A stretch of 64,000 bases of DNA. It comes from Eutreptiella sp. 'Long Island Sound 2002'. Taxonomy: Eukaryota > Euglenozoa > Euglenophyceae > Eutreptiales > Eutreptiaceae. The translations under genes and the position numbers were made by a program. The DNA is taken from positions 95,909,568 through 95,973,567 of the forward strand of contig OZ038383.1 in assembly GCA_964036045.1 (NCBI GenBank), given 5' to 3'. Numbering within the stretch: position 1 is the stretch's first letter; each line of letters opens with the position of its first letter. The notes beneath the pieces were generated by a model. The model was not told the origin of the DNA. It searched no databases and saw only the letters and a list, made by a program, of their open reading frames with translations. Below, piece after piece: positions 22,791-32,762 of the stretch.

Positions 22791-23359
22791 ACCTAGGGCG
22801 GCCGAGGGACGGGAAACAACAAACCACACTTCATGAGTCGGGCGCACTGGGGCAACCCAGCCGACCCACCGGGCAAGCAGCAGGGGCGGTACCCCAAGGC
22901 TGCTGGTCCGAGCCTGGCCAGGCTGCATCGGGGACCAGGGCAAACGTCACCCGGAGCCATGGAAGCAACCGGTGACAGGCGAACCGGTACACAGTCCCGG
23001 AGCAGGTCGCCTGCCAAGCAGAGAAGCCCTGCAACTCAAGCCACAGGGGTGAGTCAATCGGACACTAGACTCGCGGGAGCAATACCCCCTGTGGTGAGAG
23101 ATACTCAACACGGCTGGACAGCCCCCAGAGCTGTCGCCCAAAGGAGGGGGTATGTGGCCCTACCGATGGACACATGTTGGGACACCCTCCCACCCGGGTC
23201 ACCTGGACTGGGTGGCCGTGACACTGCCTTCCCAAGCACCTGCAGGAGCGGCTTAAGGGGCACCTGAACTAGGGCAGTGGGAGGGACAGGACGTCCCCTT
23301 GGTAAGACCTTCCTCCTGCATTGTCACAGGAGGCATCCCGAGCTCCTGAAGATACCTAC
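22791..23359. other. Unique GC-rich stretch, nothing recognised
   Basis: This is ordinary-complexity GC-rich DNA between the minisatellite and a gag-like remnant. A plus-strand ORF (22833-23267, 144 codons) has no recognisable domain. An ACCT tetranucleotide run (about 23353-23369) marks the border to the following AT-richer segment. Confidence 0.4.
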
Positions 23360-24131
23360 CTACCTACCTCGACCGCTTTCCCTGAAGAACTGACACCAGG
23401 CCCTTAACCAGTCCCTCAGGCGGCTTCGGTAATTCGTATCTGCCAGTAACCAACTTTGGCGATTTCGCAACTCATGAATCCAGACATGACAGACAGACGT
23501 GATTCTCAAGAACGTTCTCAACAATCTCGTTGTTCCCAGTATAAGACGCCTCTGTTTCGCTGCTACTGTCTTCGGGATCAGGCACAGAGTGAGATTTAGA
23601 GACAGATTTACTCGAGGAGGGAGATTCTGGACTGGGTTTGAGGTTGAATGGGCCATTCATACAACAATTGTCCGTGCTATGAACCGCAGGCCAATGTCTG
23701 AACCCACAGTGCGCGCACTAGGACGGACAATCTTCGGTCCTCTTGAGATATGCCACGAATGCAACGTCGGGGGAAAGGCAGGGGGACTCTCGACAGTTGA
23801 TAGCCTCGCTAAAGCCCGATGATCTAAGGGCATCCGTAGGGATTCCAGAGGCAGAGTCTTGTAAACTTCTGCTACCATGTAACCGCTGTGTATTGGCGAT
23901 TCTTTGTTGTAACTGCGAAGCCTGTAGCCTTGATGCCCCAGGGGTTGGAACGTCCAACGCTGCCTCTGATCTCTCCAAGCCCGACTGATCATGTGCGAAC
24001 CCATATCCAGCCTCTAGGAGGGACAGGTGCAGACCACTAAGAGGGTCATTGACCTCCATCGTGGAATGTGAATAGTTGTTGAACCCCGTCGACAAAAATG
24101 AAGCAGACATAGAATTTAAATGTGCATTCAT
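23360..24131 (-). pseudogene. Decayed Gag-like gene with a zinc-knuckle-like motif
   Basis: Minus-strand frames read as protein over about 770 bp with AT-richer, TCGA-rich codons unlike the surrounding DNA. A Ser/Leu/Gln-rich segment (24131-23718) ends at an in-frame TAG. It is followed in the same frame by CAHCGFRHW and a further His and Cys, resembling a retroviral Cys/His knuckle, then a Ser/Glu-rich tail that stops near 23472. It may be the C-terminal part of a Gag like the one at 40844-41965, whose base composition it shares. The knuckle is imperfect, so the identity is tentative. Confidence 0.4.
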
Positions 24132-25012
24132 CGATCATAATAACTCATGACGAAATCATTCGAATTAACTTAAATAAATCCGATTGGGAAATCATGAAAG
24201 CCAAAGGCCACTCGTCGCACGCTTACGGCCGACATCTGACGGTGAACGGAGAACCTGAAAACAAAAAGAAAATTTACGGCACTAATGTACATCTGAAAAT
24301 CATTAAAATTCTGATGACGATGATGTATCAATTACGTGCTGTTACACTGATCCTGTTACAGCGCTGGCCATGTGTCTCGCGTCCCAGTCTGTAGGAGTGT
24401 ATCCGTGTGCTGGAACACCTCGCAGTGGCGGTAACATTCGGGCCCTCGAGGGAGCAGCCCACCCGAAGGACATGCTGGAGGCAGTGGTGCCGTGGTTAGC
24501 CGGTCTCTCTCGTCCTTCAAGCCTCCATCACATGGTGGCTGGGACACCGGGGTCAGCGGGGCCGCCCTGCGCCTGGCACCGTGCATTGCCTGGCATGCTC
24601 CGCCAGGCGTAGCGTTCATGGTGTCTCCGGGTCGTAGGTTGTTTGGCCGCTGCGTGTGGCTGGTGTGCGTGCTGCGGCTTGGTGTTTAGATTCTGGGTCC
24701 CTTCAGGACTCCGAGTTGCACATAACGTGGGACCCGTTGCTGCCGGTGCCCCACGGGCATATGCCGTGCCATAACGTTCGGCGCCCTAGCGCGCGGTGGT
24801 AGGGGGGGAGCAGGTGCCGGTTGGGTTGAAGCAGTGCAAATGGTGCCCTGTCGCCGCTCCACCCCTGTGGACGGGCGAGATGGCGGTTTCGTCTGTGTGC
24901 CATCCGTGTGGTGCCTGGAGGACCTTGTGGCGGTCAGCGTTGTATCGTAGCAGTCATGATGATCTGCACGTCATTGGGCAGGGGGGGGGGTCTGGTCGTG
25001 GCTCGTTGTCAG
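24132..25012. other. Border region inside block G1
   Basis: The stretch 24132-24350 is AT-rich and holds a 90-codon plus-strand ORF (24122-24394) that I do not recognise. From 24360 the DNA becomes GC-rich and poor in A on the plus strand, as in the decayed coding region that follows; short minus-strand protein-like patches occur, but no frame is continuous. Confidence 0.35.
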
Positions 25013-25330
25013 TTAAGGCATCCTGGGGTTACCCGGATGCCGGACGAGGGCGCTGCGAAGGGCGTTGAAGAGCTCGCTCACGAGGGCTGCATGTGCTGCT
25101 CCTGCTGCTTCCTCTGTGTGGATGGTGGGCCGGATCAGGTGGATCGCGAAGGCAGGGCACAGGTTCGCCGTGGTGTGAGGATTCGCCCGTTTGATGGGCG
25201 GGAGGACCTCCGCCTGTTGCCGGCCCGGCAAAGTGGTGGGGCTGTGCGGCAGGCCCATGTCCCTGTGGAACATGGACTCGACGGCCTCCAGGTCTGAATG
25301 CCTCTCCAGCTCTGCGGGGTGATCCTCACC
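25013..25330 (-). pseudogene. Decayed coding segment, unknown protein (G1 distal part)
   Basis: In the minus frame of the ORF 25702-25013 the last 100 codons read as a plausible protein: HSDLEAVESMFHRDMGLPH, then Pro-rich sequence and a helical end (AALVSELFNALRSALVR). An alternative frame just upstream carries VVLQSGHYYQVRITP, so at least one frameshift separates them. I do not recognise the family. The minus strand is low in T, as in the rest of the G blocks. Confidence 0.4.
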
Positions 25331-25632
25331 TGGTAGTAGTGGCCGCTCTGTAATACCACCATAGAAACGGTGCTGGGGGTGCGGCGTCCCGAAGGCGCTG
25401 CGTGCGCCTCCGGCCCCGCTGTATGCCTCTCCACCATTTCTCGGAGGTTGCGTCCCCTGTCCGAGGCCGTCCAGCTTTCCCACGTTGCCAGGCCACTGTA
25501 CGGCGGGATGCTGTGGGCGTCGGCCCTCAGCCACGGCGCGGCCCGTTCTCGGCCCCCGGGGTTTGGTGCTGGTCGGGGCTCGGTGGGCAGGGCAATGGGC
25601 GTGTGTGCCCAGGCGAGGTGTGAGACCCTGAT

Positions 25633-25870
25633 TCACCCCTGGTCCAGCTCGTGGAGGTTGAACCACCAGATCCACATGTTGAAGAGATCGTCTGGGGTGC
25701 ACTCCCTGGGGGTGAGGAGCGCTGGGAGTTGCTGCATGCAGATGTTGGTAGCACCATGCGGATTCGGGGCAACAGCAAAGCGCCTGTTGGTGTGGAGGCC
25801 CTGAAAGAGGCCCCAGAGGGCGTCTACCAGGGCGTGCAGGAGCGTGCTGTGATAGAGGTTATAGGCCCCG
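25633..25870 (-). pseudogene. Decayed coding segment, unknown Trp-rich helical protein (G1 middle)
   Basis: About 80 codons form one clean minus-strand frame ending at TGA 25633-25635. It is rich in helix-forming and aromatic residues: LLHALVDALWGLFQGLHTN, later CTPDDLFNMWIWWFNLHEL. The composition is that of a folded domain, unlike its Pro-rich neighbours. It joins the upstream ORF (26339-25824) by a one-base frameshift near 25870. The DDLFNMWIWWFNL part recalls the N-terminal substrate-facing segment of Ulp1-type proteases, but this is only a resemblance. Confidence 0.45.
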
Positions 25871-27110
25871 CTAGCTCCTCCAGGTCAAGGGGGCCCATGC
25901 CTCTCGATTGCGGTTGCCTCGGGGGTCGGGAGGGGTTGGTCTCCCTGTCCCGTCGGCGAGGGTGCCAGGAGAGGGGGGGCCCCCTTGAGGCGTTGTCGCT
26001 TTGTCCCTTGGGCACGTCCCCGGCGGTTGGCCCTTGTTTGGGGGATGCCAGGCTGGGGTGTGTGGTACGAGCCTGGGCGGCACCTGGCTCCCCCGGTTCA
26101 GAGCTCTCCGTCATTTCTTCATCCGTGCCTTGCTCTGTGCCTTCGGCCCTCCTTTGCTGGTGCTGTGGTGCCATGCCCGTGGACCGCTCCCGCAGCGCGG
26201 CCAGGGTGGGGAACTCCGATGCTCGTCGGTCGGCGTGCTCTGATGGCTGAGTCCTGCGCTCAGAGTCTGGTTCCCCTTGCGGGTACTGGGTGGACCTGGT
26301 TGGCGGGGCCGCAGTCTCTCTGGTAGCCCTGGTCAGCATCCCGCAGCTCTGGGCTCCCTGTGCTGTGTGTCACGGCGCATCCTGCTGTGCGCGTTGGCTC
26401 TCCAGCCGGGGGTGTTGGGCTGTGGTAGGGCCGCCGTCATCGGGGGGGCACGGTAACTGTACGGCCGTCGGGGGCGCTCCCTCGTCTCCGTGTTGTTTTC
26501 TTGAGGTGTCCTGTTGCCCCCGTGTAGGGCTGTCCAGTCGCGTGCGGAAGGCCACTGTGGACAAGCTGGACGCAGCGCCCTTCGCCAGCCGGGCGTTTGC
26601 ACCAAGCGCCGCCAGTTGCGCTCCTTCGGTCGGCGGGAGAATTGTCGGGATTTGCTTCCGTTTCATACTGGGCCTTTTTGCTCGGCGCTTGGGGTCGGCC
26701 ATGCGCAACATCGGCCGGCGTTGTCTCCCGCTGGGTCCGGCCTGGCCTACTTCCCCATCATCGTGGAAGACTACTCGTCGCGCCGCAGCGGGTGATCTGC
26801 CACTTTCGCGCTGCGCGCCTGTTGTCCCCCTGGCCCCCCGGCCATGTTCTGGCGTTCGGGGGGTTTGCCACCCAGCCCCCCTTTCCCGGGGTCTGCGGAC
26901 CGCTGTGGTCTGGCTGTGGGTGGGTGAACGGCAGGAGGGGCTTCATTGTGGACTTTGGGGGGAGTCCACGGCGGATAGCCCTTGTTGGTGCTGCGAGGGG
27001 TTGGTGCGTGCCACTTGCCTCCGGGTTCCTGGGTCTTCAGGGACCACTGGCGCTGGTGCCTCGAGGCCCTGTCCGGGGCCGCTTGCCTTCTGGGACCGGG
27101 GGTCTGGATC
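25824..27110 (-). pseudogene. Decayed coding region, disordered acidic/Pro-rich protein (G1 proximal)
   Basis: Reading away from the LTR border at 27111, minus-strand frames give Pro/Gly/Arg-rich sequence (27110-26780). A 171-codon ORF follows (26339-25824) with EFPTLAALRERSTGM and a Glu/Ser/Thr-rich stretch (DEEMTESSEPGEPG). Frameshifts and stops separate the parts. It looks like the disordered region preceding the folded segment at 25633-25870. No family was recognised and the start codon is not identifiable because an LTR fragment replaces the 5' side. Confidence 0.4.
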
Positions 27111-27111
27111 G

Positions 27112-27909
27112 AGTAAGAAAAAGTGCTTTTCCATTGCTTTGAGGCATACTCTAGTTGTATTAGAGATGCACTGAGCATCCATGCATTTCTATCTTAGTAT
27201 TGGTCCCACCAAAACTGGTGATAGCACATTGTGACCTATGGAACCAAACACCCAATCAGGATATGGGGTGGACCCCTTAATCCCCTTTCAATGTGAAGTA
27301 AAACATTTTTTCCTGAGTTGACTGAGCACTGACATACCCAAGGCAGAGCCTATGAAAATATCTATGTTTTTCCATGAATTCTTAGCTATCCTAGTGGTAT
27401 GCACCCTAGGGGGCTGGGCACCTCTTTTTGAGAGGTCCTGGGTTCAATTCCTGGTCAGCCTAGCTAAGTAGGAAGGTCCCATGTGACATGGCAGTGACCT
27501 CATTGCCACATGCCCTGCCACCTCAGCACATATGGGACCCAAAAACAAGGAGTGCACATCTCCTGAGATGGCACTATGGAGAGAGAGTGACCATTGGGCA
27601 GTTTTCCAACTCTTCTCCAAAACAATTTAGCTATCTTTGTGAATATGCATTCCGATTTGACCTGAGTTGCAGTTTCTGTGAATATCCAATCATCTCTCAC
27701 TGTTTACACTGCAGCCCTTCATGCTTTGATCCTGATTCTCTTCTCCTTGCATACTTCTGCCTTGGGCTATCCTGGATTGACTTGGATTTACTGTATTTCA
27801 ACAAACAAAAGCTTTTCAACTCCAAAAACAAGCAGCAGGACACCCTACAGCAACAGCAAGCAGCAGGAGAAGCAAAACCACAGTGCTGAAACCACTATAA
27901 ACGTTTCTG
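27112..27909 (+). repeat. 5' LTR of B2, 3' portion only
   Basis: This matches the last 800 bp of the 3' LTR (37677-38470), beginning at GAGTAAGAAAAAGTGC, where GC-rich block G1 ends. About 1 kb of the LTR, including its TATA box, is missing. It includes the tRNA-like module at 27385-27459 and ends CACTATAAACGTTTC before the primer-binding site. Confidence 0.75.
27385..27459 (+). other. tRNA-like module, B2 5' LTR
   Basis: This 75-base version of the tRNA-derived unit has the B box GGTTCAATTCC intact and one base fewer in the anticodon region than the B1 copies. Confidence 0.6.
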
Positions 27910-27920
27910 GTAGCAAGAGG
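27908..27920 (+). promoter_or_regulatory. Candidate primer-binding site of B2
   Basis: TGGTAGCAAGAGG follows the LTR end. It begins with TGG, the complement of the tRNA CCA end. TGGTAGC is also the start of the yeast Ty1 site for initiator methionine tRNA, and the unrelated element E has TGGTAGCCAGCTA in the equivalent place (40778). The exact LTR border is uncertain by a few bases. Confidence 0.5.
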
Positions 27921-28009
27921 CAGCCTGTCTCTGCGCACCGGCAGCAACCCCGCGCCGTACATCCAGTGCGCCGAGTACGGGCATATATAAGCAGAAAGGG
28001 TGACTGAAG

Positions 28010-30512
28010 ATGGACACAAGGAAGGAGGACGCCGACGTGAAGACAGCGCCAGCGCCTGAGGCACCGGCAAGGCCAGCGCCGGGCGCTGTACCTTCGGCGG
28101 AGCCCTTACATGGGCCAGTGGATGCGGCTGAGGACTCCTTTGATGGACTCCAGACGGCCTTCGGGGCCCTGTCCGTCGAAGAGGTGGTCGTGGTCACTCA
28201 GCCTGTGAAGAGGAAGAGAAGAGAGAGCGAGAAGGATGCTGGAGAAGAAGCAGACGAAGGAGAGGAACAAGGGCAAGACCTGACACATGTCCCTACCTTC
28301 GAAGGCGCACCAAGCGCTTCTGGCCTCCACGCATCACCCTCTCCTATGACCACCACACTCCCAGCCGCTGCAACATCCACTTCCACAACCAACCCGCCTA
28401 TGGCAGAGCGCACAGGCTTTACTGGCATGCCTCCCTACCCCGCCTATGGTATGGGCCCACCTACCACTGCGCTCCCTGAGGCAACTACTGCCAGTGAGCC
28501 TGTGGCTTCCAGCTCTGCGCCGCGATGGTATGCGGCTGAATATCCCCATCCACTACCCGCTACTGGAACCTATGTGGATGTTCCCTGGATATGCACCTGG
28601 GTATGCACCTGGGTATGCAACCCTGAGTGGGTTGAGGAGAGGACCCGAGTCTCTCGGAGGCAGGAGTAGAGGATCAGGGAGATCCTCCAACAGGTCCCTG
28701 ACGCGGTCGGAGATCAACGAGGTGCTCCGAGGAGCCACTTCAAAAATCGTGGGCGACCTCACACAAGAGATCCGTGAGAAGCTGGAGCCCCTGATGATCC
28801 CGCCCCCAGCGTCACCTACTACGGTGGGAATGTCACCCCACCGAGTACAGGCTAACCACCTGGCGGCAGGGTTGACCAATACCCTGGGGAGCCTGAGGAG
28901 CAGACCGATGCCGACGCCTGCAGCTATTCCGAGAATTCTTTTCGTGCCGAGAACGGCCCAGCCACCATACAGCCAGGTGACGAACTCGACGAGGGCCGAG
29001 CTGGACCGGCTGGGGCTGACAGCCTTGAGGGCTATGGTGGACGTGGAGCCTTATGGCTCCAGTGATCTGGGCGGAGACCCCTCCGACGATGAGCCGCCGT
29101 CGATGACTTCAACTTCGCCCTCGGAGGACGATGACCCGGAGGACCCCGAGGACCCAAAGGGGAAGAAGAAGAAGAAGAAGAAGAAAAAGACCCGACGCCC
29201 TGAGGGACGCAAGCCTCAGGAGGCGAAGGCTATTGCCACGTCCAAGATCGTGGTGAACCTGCCTGAATTCACAGGCAAGGACCTCAGCGAGTTCGCTGAG
29301 AATTTTGGCCGGTTCGTACGAATGACTGGCCAAACCCACGCTAGTGGGCGAGTGAAGTGCGACCTGCTCCTGCAGTGCTGCAAGACCAAGTACCTGGAGA
29401 AGCAGGTCAGGCAGATCGTGACTAACTCCGCCACCTTTGCTGATGTGTCGGTTGCCCTGGAGAGGCAGTACCCGACCTACGAAACAGACCTCTCCATCAG
29501 GGCCGAGATCCAGAACCTGCCCGTGCTGCCCAACAACCCCAAACCTGGCAGGGTCTCCGAGCTGCTGGCTGATCTGGATCACTGGGCTGGACGACTGACG
29601 CCCGGTTCCTACAGCAGCGACGACCTGCTGTTCTGGTTGGTGGCCAAGCTCCCTCGAGAGCTATGGGACGAGTGCCGTTCGACAGCTGAGCGCAAGTCTA
29701 GATCCCTTCGCTACGAGGATCTATGCGTGCTGCTCCTGGAGCTGGCGCTGGAGAAGGAGAGCGACCAGAACTTGAACAACTACCGTCCTGGTGGTGGATG
29801 TTCTGGAGGCCATGGCAAGGGGTACCAAGGGTCCCGACCTGGGCAGGGGACTACCCCACAACACGCCCACGCCCGTATCATGGAGAACGTCAAGGAGCTA
29901 TTCTGGTGTGATGCCAGGGACGAGCAGGGCCACCTGCAGCACGCCCCTGACTGCGAGCAGCGAGACTGCTTTGTAGTCCAGGGGAAGCAGCAGGGGAAGA
30001 ACACCGGCGCCAAAGCTAAGCTGCCGGATCATTATAGGTGCACCATCACGTGTGCATTCTGCGGGAAGCGGAAGCACTACGAGGATGAGTGCTACCATAA
30101 GCAACGCCTATCGGCGAAGCTTAAGGGCGAAGATCCTGGCAAGAGCTCAGGCAAAGGTGGAGGCAAAGGCAAAGGCAACGACTCCGGCAAGGGCAAGTCA
30201 AAAGGACGTGGTCAAGGGCAAGACAAGGGTCAAGGTGGACGAGGAGGAGGCGCTAACCGCCAGCCCGACAACAAGAACAAGGACAAGAACGGAAGCAACA
30301 CCAACCCTAATCCAGGGGGGAACTCCGAGCCCTCTGGAGGGCAGTCTGGTCCTACCACACGCTCACAAACGCAAGCCCAGCAAGAACAAGGAGCCAAGCG
30401 TGAGCATGAAGGTGGTGATGACGGCAACGCTAAGAAGAGGAGCCGTTTCATGAGGATGGCTCGCAAATTGCGGAACAAGGGGTTCGAGGTGACCTGTCAC
30501 GCGGAGTTCTGA
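28010..30512 (+). CDS. B2 Gag (capsid and CCHC nucleocapsid), one frameshift
   Basis: The ATG at 28010 opens a frame with Pro/Ala-rich sequence and a basic patch PVKRKRRESEK. Near 28565 the reading moves to the frame 28446-30512, which carries the GYAPGYAPGYA repeat, a capsid-like helical region (about 29250-29780; for example SEFAENFGRFVRM, ELWDECRSTAERK) and an acidic tract followed by nine lysines (about 29120-29190). A perfect CX2CX4HX4C knuckle lies at 30051-30092. A Gly/Lys-rich tail follows. TGA 30510-30512 ends it where B1 has CGA; Pol continues in the same frame. Gag packages the element RNA. Confidence 0.85.
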
Positions 30513-32762
30513 CGGGGACGCTCTGGTGGCCGCCAAGACCTGGTGTTTTGGGTACGTATCCGACTAGGGGGACGCGAATACCTGGGGGTATTAGACACTG
30601 GCGCCACCATATCTATAGTGGCCAAGAAAACTTTACCTTGTGGGAGCCTGAAGAACACCATGACCACCGCTGCTATACGCATGGGGGATGGACATGTGGT
30701 GCACAGCTGCGGGGACTGTGAAGTGGAGGTACCTATGGGCTCCCGGACTATCGCCCATCGGTTCTATGTGATGGACACTGAGGCCTTCGACTTTGTACTG
30801 GGTACTAACTTCTTCGTACAGCACTCCCAGATACAATCCCTGACGCTGCAAGCGCCCTACCTCCTGTACGTGGACCACGGCAGTGGCAGAGAGTCTGTGC
30901 CACTGGAGCAGTCGGAACATACCCCGAGTTACCTGAGACTATCGAAGGAGGAGCCCTCGAACATGATGGCGGCCTCCAAAACTGAGGACTATCAACTATT
31001 GGGGGAAGTCCTAGACGAAGGTCTGAAGGAGTTGGGTTACTCTCGAGAAGACCTGAGTGTGGAGTTGTTCGCCAGCGACAAGCAACATGTACTGGACCTT
31101 TACTGCAGCAAGGGGAAGAACTGCAGCTACACATTTTACTGGCCCTCTTTCGGGATGGCCTACGGGAACCCCAGGTTCAGTGAACTGGGGAAGGTGCTGA
31201 CCAAGGTGGCCTTGGAACGTTCCCGTATGGTCCTGTGTTCACCCGATTGGGGAGCCCGTGGGGGCAACGAGTACTGGCGAAACCTCCTGGACAGGCTGAC
31301 TATCAGCTCTGTTCGTTTGCCTGATGAGGCCATCTACGTGCCTCTGGGACGCAAGACGCCTATTGGGAAGCCCGGATGGGGGAGTATGCTCAGTGTGGTG
31401 GACGGAAGTGTTACCACCATCCCCTGGGAGGACCTGGACCGGACTCTGGTCCAGTCTATACAACGAGAAAGCGATGGACTCGCCTTGGGTGACTTGAAGG
31501 ATCGCCTACTACCTCAAGATACTGTTGAGACTACACCCGGAGGAGATGAGTACGTCGTGACTGACACCAACGCCCCCAATTCTCCCTGTCATGTACCTGT
31601 TCCTGATGGAGTCTCTGAGTGTGGACTATCTGAGCTACCTAGCTCTATCCACTCAGACGACGAGACTGAGCACGACGCCTTCTTCAAGCAGACCTGTGTG
31701 GAGGAAGTGGAGAACGCCGAGTACGTCGCCCCACTGAAACCCCTGCTCTCCTTGACGGTGGAAGACCCCGTGGGCGAGGAACTGGACCCTCGATCCAGGC
31801 TCAGGGAGTATGTGGATTCCAAGAGGAAGTTGGTGGCGAAAAAGCTATGCTACGCGAAGCCTACCTGCAGCTCGTGGCCACTGAAGCAAGGACGTATGGG
31901 AGACCTATCCCAATTGAAGGAGGACCTCGAACAGAAGATCACCACCTGGCAAAGGGAGGTAGATCTTAAGCTCATGAAGAGCGTGTGGGGCGCCCATGTG
32001 AGGACCCCGGAGGACGACGACCTCTCGGAGGAATATGTATTTGAACCCCCTCGAGCGTACCTATGTTGCCATCGTCCATCGGAGATGGTTGAACAAGACG
32101 TTGAATATGCCTACCAAGGGCTGAAGGATACTACCACGGGCGAAGAGTCGGTGGAGGACCACCTCCCGACGTCTATTACTCAGGGGGCAAGCAACTTACA
32201 CTCTGACGAGGACATGGAGGACAAGATCAAGATATTGGACCCGCGGGTACAGAAGCTTATAAGGACCTATCTAAAAGTGTTCGGAGAACTACCCCCCCCA
32301 GCCTCATGTGACAAGCTGGTACAGATGGACCTCAAGCTGAAACCCGGGTTCGCGGGTCACAAGATCCGGAGGAGACCCTTTCCAGCTCTCAAAGAGCAGG
32401 CCGACGAGATTGAGCGACAGATACAAGAATGTATCGACGCTGGCCTAGTCCTGGAGTACAAGGACGGGGACTACCCCCTACACTGCAGCCCCTGTTTCCT
32501 GGTTGCTAAACCTGGGTCTACAGCCAAACGGCTGGTAGTGGACTACGGAGAGCTGAACAAGAAGACGCTGAACCACTCAGGGTCCATTCCCAATATGGAG
32601 TCTACCCTGGAGAAGATAGCCTCCTGCCGCTACAAGACCAAGATGGACAAGCGAAGCGGATTCTGGCAAGTGGACCTGACGCCCAACACACAGGAACTAC
32701 TGGCCTTCATCACCCCTCAGGGGAGGGTGTTGAGGTGGAAGGTCATGCTTTGGCGTGGCTAA
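30513..32762 (+). CDS. B2 Pol: retropepsin, Dam-like domain, start of RT
   Basis: This is in frame with Gag. DTGA is at 30594-30605 (LDTGATISIV). The Dam-like domain spans about 31050-31400: LFAS at about 31065, a Cys/Tyr-rich segment, W/Y-GNPRF with NPRF at 31167-31178, the helix ELGKVLTKVALERSRM, then VLCSPDWGARGG and a tryptophan. A long acidic linker leads to RT at about 32330 with PCFLVAKPG, LVVDYGELN and DKRSGFWQVDL. A single missing base near 32748, compared with B1, shifts the frame, and the ORF ends at 32762 before the catalytic box. Confidence 0.85.
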   Translation, partial: RGRSGGRQDLVFWVRIRLGGREYLGVLDTGATISIVAKKTLPCGSLKNTMTTAAIRMGDGHVVHSCGDCEVEVPMGSRTIAHRFYVMDTEAFDFVLGTNFFVQHSQIQSLTLQAPYLLYVDHGSGRESVPLEQSEHTPSYLRLSKEEPSNMMAASKTEDYQLLGEVLDEGLKELGYSREDLSVELFASDKQHVLDLYCSKGKNCSYTFYWPSFGMAYGNPRFSELGKVLTKVALERSRMVLCSPDWGARGGNEYWRNLLDRLTISSVRLPDEAIYVPLGRKTPIGKPGWGSMLSVVDGSVTTIPWEDLDRTLVQSIQRESDGLALGDLKDRLLPQDTVETTPGGDEYVVTDTNAPNSPCHVPVPDGVSECGLSELPSSIHSDDETEHDAFFKQTCVEEVENAEYVAPLKPLLSLTVEDPVGEELDPRSRLREYVDSKRKLVAKKLCYAKPTCSSWPLKQGRMGDLSQLKEDLEQKITTWQREVDLKLMKSVWGAHVRTPEDDDLSEEYVFEPPRAYLCCHRPSEMVEQDVEYAYQGLKDTTTGEESVEDHLPTSITQGASNLHSDEDMEDKIKILDPRVQKLIRTYLKVFGELPPPASCDKLVQMDLKLKPGFAGHKIRRRPFPALKEQADEIERQIQECIDAGLVLEYKDGDYPLHCSPCFLVAKPGSTAKRLVVDYGELNKKTLNHSGSIPNMESTLEKIASCRYKTKMDKRSGFWQVDLTPNTQELLAFITPQGRVLRWKVMLWRG

